8,556 bases of DNA. It comes from Ignavibacteriota bacterium (lineage in GTDB: Bacteria > Bacteroidota > Ignavibacteria > Tepidaquicellales > Tepidaquicellaceae). The stretch lies in NCBI GenBank assembly GCA_003158365.1, contig PMIW01000015.1, positions 1 to 8,556 on the forward strand. Direction: 5' to 3'. The translations under genes were made by a program, and so were the position numbers. Below are positions 1 through 6,200 of the stretch, in pieces (the stretch's first letter is position 1; every line of letters begins with the position of its first letter). The notes below the pieces were generated by a model. It ran no database searches, was not told where the DNA came from, and was given only the letters and a program-made list of their open reading frames with translations.

Positions 1-23
1 GGGTTCGATTCCTCCCACCCGTG
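1..23 (+). tRNA. 3' end of a tRNA gene, probably tRNA-Trp (5' part outside the window)
   Basis: The window opens inside a T arm. Bases 1-3 (GGG) are the visible end of the 5' T-stem strand, 4-10 (TTCGATT) are the T loop, and 11-15 (CCTCC) are the 3' T-stem strand. Bases 16-22 (CACCCGT) form the 3' acceptor strand and base 23 (G) is the discriminator. The next bases are CAG, so the CCA tail is not encoded and would have to be added by the CCA-adding enzyme. The anticodon is not visible. Assignment to Trp rests on the G discriminator and on the well-known tRNA-Trp/secE/nusG gene order, so it is an inference. The short gap to secE suggests that the tRNA is cut from a shared transcript. Confidence 0.8.
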
Positions 24-47
24 CAGACTTTTAAAAGTATATTATAT

Positions 48-230
48 ATGAAAGAAAAAATTATCAATTTTTTCCAGGATATTTACAAAGAAATGAAAAA
101 GGTGACCTGGCCCAAGAAAAACGAGTTAAAAGATTCAACCATAATAGTTGTAGTAACGATGATTATATTTGCAACTTTTGTATATTTTGTGGATAAGGGA
201 ATCAGTGAGTTTTTAAAAGTAATATTTTAA
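48..230 (+). CDS. secE: Preprotein translocase subunit SecE (60 aa, single-membrane-span form)
   Basis: SecE is the small essential subunit of the SecYEG channel in the inner membrane, where it clamps and stabilises SecY. The protein is 60 aa, the usual length of the short form with one membrane span. An amphipathic cytoplasmic helix (about residues 5-30) carries the family hallmark KKVTWP at 17-22. It is followed by a hydrophobic span at about 31-48 (TIIVVVTMIIFATF) and a short tail. I chose the ATG at 48. An in-frame GTG at 21 would add nine residues but lies in the tRNA acceptor stem and is unlikely. There is no Shine-Dalgarno sequence; the leader is A/T only. The gene ends with tandem stops, TAA then TGA (228-233), and nusG starts 9 nt later, so the two are surely co-transcribed. 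Confidence 0.95.
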   Translation: MKEKIINFFQDIYKEMKKVTWPKKNELKDSTIIVVVTMIIFATFVYFVDKGISEFLKVIF

Positions 231-239
231 TGACAAAAG

Positions 240-866
240 ATGTCTGAAGATTTAAATATTGAAAACGAATTAAATCCTGCCGTAACGGAACCGGTTGAAG
301 ATGACCAGCAGTCAGGTCAGTTCAAATGGTATGCTGTCAGGATTATTTCCGGTCACGAGAATAAAGTGAAAGCATATCTCGACAGCCAGATAAAACTGGA
401 AGGACTTGAGGACAAAGTAAAAAATGTTCTTATTCCTCTTGAAAAAGTATTCGAGGTAAAAGGCGGGAAGAAAAAGGTGAAATATAAAAACTTCCTTCCG
501 GGATATATACTTGTGGAAGCAGATCTTGATGATAAAATCCGCAGCTTCATTTCACAGGCACCATCTATATTAAATATGGTAGGTGCAAAAAGTATCTCAG
601 GAAAGAGACTAGAACCTATTCCGTTAAGAGGTGCAGAAGTTAAAAGAATTAAGGCGATTTTAAATGAAGAGAACCAGACAGAAAAAATTGATTTCAAATT
701 GTCTGTCGGTGACCCCGTAAAAGTCACGAGCGGTCCCTTCAACAATTTTAACGGTAACGTACTCGAAATTAATACCGAAAAGATGAAAGTGAAAGTAATG
801 GTGAGCATATTCGGAAGAAAAACACCCATTGAACTTGAATTTACTCAAATTGAGAAAGAAAAATAA
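240..866 (+). CDS. nusG: Transcription termination/antitermination factor NusG (208 aa)
   Basis: NusG binds the clamp helices of RNA polymerase, increases processivity and, through its KOW domain, can contact Rho or ribosomal protein S10. The NGN domain starts at W30 (WYAVRIISGHE) and contains the conserved FLPGYI segment at 85-90. The KOW domain starts near GDPVKV (157-162) and runs through GPFNNFNG to the conserved SIFGRKTPIELEF stretch near the C-terminus. The first 28 or so residues are an acidic, apparently disordered extension that makes the protein longer than the roughly 180 aa of E. coli NusG. An in-frame TGA at 231 and the lack of a nearby alternative Met fix the start at 240. No Shine-Dalgarno sequence is visible. 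rplK starts 10 nt after the stop. Confidence 0.97.
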   Translation: MSEDLNIENELNPAVTEPVEDDQQSGQFKWYAVRIISGHENKVKAYLDSQIKLEGLEDKVKNVLIPLEKVFEVKGGKKKVKYKNFLPGYILVEADLDDKIRSFISQAPSILNMVGAKSISGKRLEPIPLRGAEVKRIKAILNEENQTEKIDFKLSVGDPVKVTSGPFNNFNGNVLEINTEKMKVKVMVSIFGRKTPIELEFTQIEKEK

Positions 867-876
867 AAAATAATTT

Positions 877-1299
877 ATGGCAAAGAAAATCGTAGGTTTC
901 ATCAAACTACAAATTCCGGGAGGGCAAGCCACTATGGCGCCGCCTGTTGGACCGGCTCTTGGACAAAGAGGTGTCAATGGAATGGAATTCTGTAAGCAAT
1001 TTAATGCAAGGACTCAGGATAAAAAAGGTTTAATAGTCCCCGTTGTAATAACGGTTTATTCTGATAAATCATTTAGCTTTATAACTAAAACCCCGCCGGC
1101 AGCGGTGTTATTGCTTAAAGCAGCCGGACTTGAAAAAGGCTCTGGTATACCTAATAAAAACAAAGTAGGTAAAGTCACGAAGAAACAAGTTAAGGAAATA
1201 GCAGAATCGAAAATGGCGGATTTGAATGCAAGGGATATTGAGCATGCAATGAGTATGGTGGCAGGAACTGCAAGAAGTATGGGTATAACAGTCGAATAA
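877..1299 (+). CDS. rplK: 50S ribosomal protein L11 (uL11)
   Basis: L11 binds the GTPase-associated region of 23S rRNA at the base of the L12 stalk. It is needed for factor-dependent GTP hydrolysis and, in many bacteria, for RelA-dependent stringent signalling. The product is 140 aa, full length for the family. The N-terminal domain carries the proline-rich PPVGPALGQRG block (22-32), which is the linker-proximal region near the thiostrepton site. The TKTPPAA motif is at 70-76. The C-terminal rRNA-binding domain covers about 77-140, with GTARSMGI at 130-137. An in-frame TAA at 871-873 excludes a longer protein. The leader is A/T only, with no Shine-Dalgarno sequence. rplA follows after 29 nt, the usual partner in the L11 operon. 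Confidence 0.98.
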   Translation: MAKKIVGFIKLQIPGGQATMAPPVGPALGQRGVNGMEFCKQFNARTQDKKGLIVPVVITVYSDKSFSFITKTPPAAVLLLKAAGLEKGSGIPNKNKVGKVTKKQVKEIAESKMADLNARDIEHAMSMVAGTARSMGITVE

Positions 1300-1328
1300 A
1301 CATTTTTAACATTCAATTTTTTTATTTT

Positions 1329-2033
1329 ATGAAATTGACCAAAAAGCAAAAAGATATTAAGAAAAACGTAGAACTTAATAAAGATTATAAAATAGCCGAA
1401 GCAGTTGCTTTGGTTAAAAAATTTGCAAAAGCAAAATTTGATGAATCAGTTGATTTAGCCATTAATCTTGGTGTTGATCCGAAACATGCAGACCAGGTTG
1501 TAAGGGGTACGGTTTCTCTTCCGCACGGAACCGGAAAAACAGTCAAAGTACTTGTAATCGCAAAACCCGAAAAACAGCAGGAAGCAATTGATGCAGGCGC
1601 TGACCACGTTGGATTTGAAGATTATTTGAAGAAGATACAGGAAGGCTGGACCGATATTGATGTGATTATTGCCGCTCCGGACACAATGAGTGAACTCGGT
1701 AAGCTGGGAAAAGTGTTGGGACCAAGAGGACTGATGCCGAATCCGAAAAGCGGAACAGTAACACCAAATCTGGGTCAAGCAGTAAAAGAAATCAAAGCAG
1801 GAAAGATTGATTTCAGGGTTGATAAAAACGGTACAGTGCATTCGGCAATCGGAAAAGCTTCATTTTCCGAACAGCAGCTTGTTGATAATGTGACTGTGTT
1901 TATCAATATGATTTTAAAATTAAAGCCGGCAGCAGCCAAAGGTACATATGTAAAAAGTCTGACTGTTTCCAGTACAATGGGTCCGGGATTCAGAATTGAC
2001 AGGACACTGGCAGATATAAAAACTGCTGCATAA
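1329..2033 (+). CDS. rplA: 50S ribosomal protein L1 (uL1)
   Basis: L1 forms the mobile L1 stalk at the ribosomal E site and helps release deacylated tRNA; in E. coli it also represses the L11 operon by binding its mRNA. The product is 234 aa, the normal bacterial length. Domain I contains the FDESVDLAINLGVD segment (37-50) and is completed by the C-terminal block with SSTMGPG at 214-220, which matches the conserved rRNA-binding loop. Domain II contains the family signature GKLGKVLGPRGLMPNPKSGT at 124-143. No Shine-Dalgarno sequence is present: the 15 bases before the ATG are almost all T. The 29-nt upstream spacer shows no obvious L1-binding stem-loop, so I cannot say from this sequence whether L1 autoregulation occurs here. 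Confidence 0.98.
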   Translation: MKLTKKQKDIKKNVELNKDYKIAEAVALVKKFAKAKFDESVDLAINLGVDPKHADQVVRGTVSLPHGTGKTVKVLVIAKPEKQQEAIDAGADHVGFEDYLKKIQEGWTDIDVIIAAPDTMSELGKLGKVLGPRGLMPNPKSGTVTPNLGQAVKEIKAGKIDFRVDKNGTVHSAIGKASFSEQQLVDNVTVFINMILKLKPAAAKGTYVKSLTVSSTMGPGFRIDRTLADIKTAA

Positions 2034-2130
2034 AATAGATTTTACGCACTCAACATTATATATGGTAAACAGGTATTGTGAAGACCGGTTTATTATAGCT
2101 TCAAATGTTAAATTAACTTAATAGGTAAAA
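2034..2130 (+). promoter_or_regulatory. rplA-rplJ spacer with a long stem-loop; candidate L10 autoregulatory leader
   Basis: This 97-nt spacer is long compared with the 9-39 nt spacers upstream and after rplJ. It contains an imperfect hairpin: 2061-2074 pairs with 2084-2097 over 14 positions (11 Watson-Crick, two G-U, one A-G mismatch at 2071/2087) and closes a 9-nt loop, ATTGTGAAG. No T-run follows the stem, so it does not look like an intrinsic terminator. In E. coli and B. subtilis the L10-L12 complex binds a leader at this place and represses rplJ-rplL; position and structure suggest an equivalent here. I could not match the sequence confidently to the known L10 leader consensus, and the fold was worked out by eye. 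Confidence 0.5.
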
Positions 2131-2664
2131 ATGGATAAAGGTAAAAAACAAGAGATTATTGGTGAGATTAAAGAATTGATGAACAGCACTTCAGCTTTAT
2201 ATTTAACCGATTTTACGGGAATGACCGTAGAACAGGTTGATGTTTTAAGAGAAGAATTCTTCAAAGCAAAAATTAAATATAAAGTAGTAAAAAATACTTT
2301 GGCTCTCAGGGCACTGAGGGAATCGGAGAAATTTGCCTCATTCGAGGATAAATTTAAAGATTGCCTTGTCGGTCCGACCGGAATTGTATTCGCTGATAAA
2401 GACCCGGTGGCACCAGCAAGGATTTTGAAAAAATCATTTGCAAAACTGGAAAAGCCGAAGTTCAAAGTAGCTGTTTTGGAAAATCAGTTCTATGGATCGG
2501 ACAAACTCAATGAGTTGGCATCATTGCTCTCTAAAGAAGAATTGATATCCGGAATACTTTCAAGCCTGGATTCACCGGTATCGGGAATCGTCGGGGTATT
2601 GAATGCAGTTATCCGCGATTTATCAAGCGTTATTGAAGAGGTTGCAAAGAAAAAAGCAGCCTGA
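2131..2664 (+). CDS. rplJ: 50S ribosomal protein L10 (uL10), stalk base
   Basis: L10 anchors the L7/L12 dimers to the ribosome next to L11 and forms the stalk that recruits translation factors. The product is 177 aa, slightly longer than the 165 aa of E. coli L10. The N-terminal rRNA-binding domain (about 1-100) contains the conserved KNTLALRAL segment from 54 and GPTG at 81-84. The C-terminal helix (about 135-177), which carries the L12 dimers, contains three hydrophobic segments of similar pattern at 138-143, 152-157 and 163-168. The start at 2131 is fixed by an in-frame TAG at 2122-2124. A weak AGGT (2123-2126) lies close to the ATG, so the Shine-Dalgarno support is poor. This is the only complete gene here that ends in TGA. 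Confidence 0.97.
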   Translation: MDKGKKQEIIGEIKELMNSTSALYLTDFTGMTVEQVDVLREEFFKAKIKYKVVKNTLALRALRESEKFASFEDKFKDCLVGPTGIVFADKDPVAPARILKKSFAKLEKPKFKVAVLENQFYGSDKLNELASLLSKEELISGILSSLDSPVSGIVGVLNAVIRDLSSVIEEVAKKKAA

Positions 2665-2691
2665 ATTATTAAATTTTAAAACTAAAACAAA

Positions 2692-2695
2692 AGGA
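2692..2695 (+). promoter_or_regulatory. Shine-Dalgarno-like site of rplL
   Basis: AGGA, within AAAAGGATTA, lies 8 nt before the rplL ATG, a good spacing for pairing with the 16S rRNA 3' end. The other genes in the window lack such a site. It may help rplL reach the several-fold higher synthesis that the multi-copy L7/L12 needs; that role is inference. Confidence 0.5.
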
Positions 2696-2703
2696 TTAAT
2701 AAC

Positions 2704-3078
2704 ATGTCAGTAGTAGAAGAATTATTAGAAAAGATTTCTAATCTAACTTTAACTGAAGCATCTGAATTAAAGAAAGCTCTCGAAGATAAATTCGGCGTTA
2801 CCGCAGCAGCCCCCGTTATGATGGCAGGCGCAGCAGCAGCACCCGCGGCAGCAGCTGAAGAAGAAAAAACCGAATTCACTGTAGTACTTGCAGATATCGG
2901 TCCGGAAAAAATTAAAGTAATTAAAGTTGTAAAAAATGCAACCGGACTCGGATTAACCGAAGCAAAAGCTCTTGTTGAAAGTGCTCCAAAACCGGTAAAA
3001 GAAAATATTCCAAAAGCAGAGGCAGATAAATTAAAATCAGAACTCGAAGCAGCCGGTGCAAAAGTTGAAATTAAATAA
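2704..3078 (+). CDS. rplL: 50S ribosomal protein L7/L12 (bL12)
   Basis: L7/L12 is the only multi-copy ribosomal protein. Its dimers hang from L10, and its C-terminal domains recruit and activate EF-Tu, EF-G and other GTPases. The product is 124 aa, the normal length. The N-terminal dimerisation and L10-binding domain covers about 1-32 (LTLTEASELKKALEDKFGV). The flexible hinge at about 33-54 is extremely rich in alanine, with a GCA/GCG-rich run at DNA level. The C-terminal domain (about 55-124) carries the conserved factor-binding helices, including KIKVIKVVKNATGLGLTEAK (69-88). The ATG at 2704 follows a Shine-Dalgarno-like AGGA. A 154-nt spacer with regulatory-looking structure separates it from rpoB. 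Confidence 0.98.
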   Translation: MSVVEELLEKISNLTLTEASELKKALEDKFGVTAAAPVMMAGAAAAPAAAAEEEKTEFTVVLADIGPEKIKVIKVVKNATGLGLTEAKALVESAPKPVKENIPKAEADKLKSELEAAGAKVEIK

Positions 3079-3104
3079 CTAATTTCGCTGTTTATATAAA
3101 AGGA

Positions 3105-3166
3105 TTAGGGGTTTAAGTCTTGAAAAATTCAATAAAATCATTGATAATCACTTCTTAAACCTTTAA
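3105..3166 (+). terminator. 13-bp inverted repeat between rplL and rpoB; candidate partial terminator (attenuator) or processing site
   Basis: Bases 3105-3117 (TTAGGGGTTTAAG) can pair with 3154-3166 (CTTAAACCTTTAA) over 13 uninterrupted positions, 11 Watson-Crick and two G-U, around a 36-nt loop. Inside the loop a small hairpin, TTGAA-AAA-TTCAA (3120-3132), is possible. T-rich DNA follows (TTGTTTTTG at 3174-3182, seven Ts at 3187-3193), but the first T-run starts several bases after the stem, so this is not a textbook intrinsic terminator. E. coli has an attenuator and an RNase III processing site between rplL and rpoB that reduce rpoB expression relative to the ribosomal genes; this element is at the same place. 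Partial termination, RNA processing and a DNA-level dyad all remain possible. Confidence 0.4.
3120..3148 (+). promoter_or_regulatory. Candidate sigma70-type internal promoter for rpoBC
   Basis: TTGAAA (3120-3125) and GATAAT (3143-3148) are each one base away from the consensus -35 and -10 hexamers and are exactly 17 nt apart, the optimal spacing. Transcription would start near 3156-3158, leaving a leader of about 75 nt before the rpoB ATG. The region is AT-rich, so chance matches are possible, and primary sigma factors of Bacteroidota proper prefer a different -7/-33 pattern (TAnnTTTG/TTG), which I do not see here. The promoter would let rpoBC be expressed partly independently of the ribosomal genes. 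Confidence 0.35.
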
Positions 3167-3173
3167 CCTTTAA
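3160..3173 (+). repeat. Tandem CCTTTAA x2 in the rpoB leader
   Basis: CCTTTAA occurs twice in direct tandem (3160-3166, 3167-3173), flanked by AA. The first copy forms most of the 3' arm of the 13-bp inverted repeat, so the second could pair with TTAGGGG (3105-3111) in a shifted register. A near-copy of the block, AACCTTTAAC followed by TTTAA, occurs at 7109-7123 just before rpoC. Confidence 0.6.
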
Positions 3174-3232
3174 TTGTTTTTGTGAGTTTTTTTATAAACC
3201 CTTCTTAAATTACAAACATTAAATTTATTTAA

Positions 3233-6200
3233 ATGGATTTAAAAGGAGAAATTTTAGGTCTGAAGGCAATCCATGGTAAGAACAACAGATTGACTTTTTC
3301 AAAATCTGATATCCATAGAGAACCGCCTGACCTTCTAAATGTTCAATTGCAGTCCTATAAAGATTTCCTGCAGGAAGATGTCCCGATAAGCAAGCGAAAA
3401 TCCCTCGGATTGCAAAAGGTATTTGAAGATAATTTCCCGATAACTGACTCGAGAGAGACTGCAGTATTGGAGTTTATCGAGTATTACATCGAAAAACCAC
3501 CATACTCCATAATCGAGTGTCAGGAGCAGGGATTAACTTATGCCGTTCCGGTGAAAGTTAAATTAAGATTGTCGACAAAACCGAATGCCGCAGCAAAAGA
3601 ATACAATTACAGTATCGAGCAGGATGTATATCTCGGACACCTGCCGAATATGACTCCGCGCGGAAGTTTCATTATCAACGGCGCAGAAAGAGTTATAGTC
3701 AGCCAGCTGCACCGCTCGCCCGGTGTTGTATTCAATGAATCTATACACGCTAACGGTACGAAACTTTATTCAGCCAGGGTTATACCTTATAAAGGTTCCT
3801 GGGTTGAGTTTACAACCGATATAAATGAATTGCTGTACGCATACGTTGACAGGAAAAAGAAGTTCTATTTCTCGACTCTGCTAAGAGCTCTGAACTATAC
3901 CGATAAGGTAAAAATGCTAGAACTTTTTGACCTGGTTGAAGTAGCTGAAATCAGCAATAAAAATTATCTTGATTATGTAGACAGGATAGTTGCCGAAAAT
4001 ATAGTCGATAAAGATACGGGTGATGACCTCGGAATTACGGATGGTACGCACCTTACAGACGAGCTTTTGGTTTCGATTCTGAATTCACGTATAAAGACAA
4101 TTGTACTGCTAAAGGAAAATCCGACAGATGGTGAAAAGATTATTTTCAATACGATAATCAACGATGAAGAAGATACCGATACATTACTTGAAAAACCTCT
4201 TGTCGAATTGACTGCAAAAGAGAAGAAAGCCAGCATGGCGTTTTCCGACAGTGAAGGCGAAAGTGCAAAAAGTTATATTGAAAAACTTTTCTTCAATCCC
4301 AAAAAATATGATCTGGGGCAGGTCGGTAGATATAAAATTAACAGAAAACTCGGACTTAAAATCGATGAACATAAAACGGTTTTGACTCTTGAAGACATTC
4401 AGGCTATTATTAATTACATCAGAGAATTAGTTGACGGTAAAAAAGAAGTAGATGATATAGACCATCTTGGAAACAGGAGAGTCAGAACGGTTAACGAGCA
4501 GCTGTCACAACAGTTTGCTCTCGGATTATCGAGAATGACAAGGACCATAAGGGAAAAAATGAGTATTCACGATGAAGAAAACTTAACACCCTCAAGGCTT
4601 GTCAGTTCAAGGCCAATAACCAGTGCGCTTGCTTCATTCTTCGGTACAAGTCAGTTATCTCAGTTTATGGACCAGACAAATCCACTGGCTGAAATGACGC
4701 ATAAGAGAAGAATTAGTGCTCTTGGACCCGGTGGTCTTTCAAGAGAAAGAGCGGGATTTGAAGTACGTGATGTTCACTATACTCACTACGGCAGGCTCTG
4801 CCCGATTGAAACCCCTGAAGGTCCGAATATCGGTCTTATTTCATCACTCTGCATTCACTCAAGGGTGAATGAACTGGGATTTATTGAAACACCGTACAGA
4901 AAAGTGAGAAACGGAAAAGTTACGGAAGAAATTGAATATTTATCAGCAGATAAAGAAGATGCCTTTATTATCGCACAGGCAAATGAACCTATTGATGATA
5001 AAAACTTTTTTGAAAATGCAAAAGTAAAAGCGAGATTCAAAGGTGATTTTCCTATTATAGCACGCGAAGACGTGGATTTTATGGATGTTGCTACTAACCA
5101 GATAGTAAGTTCAGCCGCATCGTTAATCCCGTTCCTCGAGCACGATGATGCAAACAGAGCATTGATGGGAAGCAATATGCAGCGCCAGGCAGTTCCATTG
5201 TTAAGACCCGAAGCTCCAATAGTGGGAACAGGCTTTGAAGAAATAGTTGCAAGAGATTCAAGGTCAATGATTACAGCTGAAGCAGATGGTACAGTTGAAT
5301 ATGTATCGGCAGACAAAATAATTGTAAAATATAATATAAAAGAAGATTCGGAAGAAAGTTTATTAAGCTTCGAAGATAAACGTACGGTAGAATATAAATT
5401 GGTTAAATTCCTTAGAACCAATCAGGATACATCAATCAATCAAAGACCGATAGTAAGAGAAGGCCAGAAGATAAAAAAAGGTGATATACTGGCAGACGGT
5501 TCCTCGACTCAAAACGGAGAGCTTGCACTCGGAAGAAATATTCTCGTTGCCTTCATGCCTTGGAGAGGTTACAACTACGAAGATGCTATAGTTATCAGCG
5601 AAAAGGTAGTTGCAAAAGATGTATTCACTTCCGTTCATATAGAAGAATTCAGTCTTGAAGTTCGTGATACGAAACGCGGCGAAGAAGAGCTGACAAAGGA
5701 AATCCCGAACGTAAGCGAAGAAGCTACAAAAGACCTCGATGAAAACGGAATAGTAAGAATCGGTGCCGAAGTAAAAGAAGGGGATATATTAATCGGTAAA
5801 GTAACGCCAAAAGGCGAAACGGAACCAACACCCGAAGAAAAATTATTAAGAGCAATTTTCGGAGATAAAGCAGGCGATGTAAAAGATGCGTCACTAAAGG
5901 CTCCTCCGGGATTGAAAGGAATCGTTGTCAACAAGAAATTATTCTCGAGAAAAACAAGAGATACCGAAAGCAAAAAAGAAGAAAAACGCAGAATAGATAA
6001 ATTAGAAGCTGAAAGAAAAAGAGAAAACAAAGAGTTGAATGTTAAGTTTGCGGAAAAACTCGGAATTTTACTTGAAGGCAAGGAATCTATCGGTGTAAGG
6101 GATAATAAAGGTAACCTTATAATCAGAAGCGGTGTAACATTCAAACGCGAAACATTCCAGAACCTTACCGAAAACAGCGGATATGACTTCAAAGATTTCA

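Noticed and set aside
21..47. GTG start at 21 extending SecE by nine residues
   Set aside because: The GTG lies in the acceptor stem of the tRNA and the extra residues do not match the SecE family; the ATG at 48 gives the standard 60-aa protein.
2034..2064. Promoter upstream of rplJ (TATATA-like -10 at 2057-2062)
   Set aside because: No -35-like hexamer lies at an acceptable distance (the bases 17 nt upstream read AATAGA), and AT-rich spacers give TATA-like matches freely.
3098..3107. Second copy of the 10-mer AAAAGGATTA (the first, at 2689-2698, contains the rplL Shine-Dalgarno-like site)
   Set aside because: No start codon follows at a useful distance apart from the mini-ORF rejected above; a 10-base AT-rich match can easily be coincidence or remnant sequence.
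3120..3158. 12-codon mini-ORF (TTG start, TAA stop) in the rplL-rpoB spacer, preceded by AGGGG at a suitable distance, possible leader peptide
   Set aside because: It is very short, has a non-ATG start, shows no regulatory codon run, and overlaps the promoter candidate; chance is the better explanation without conservation data.
4855..5421. Long open frames on the - strand inside rpoB (also 5635-6192, and 7536-8102 inside rpoC)
   Set aside because: They lie antisense to unmistakable RNA polymerase coding sequence, and their serine/phenylalanine-rich translations are typical of antisense shadows.
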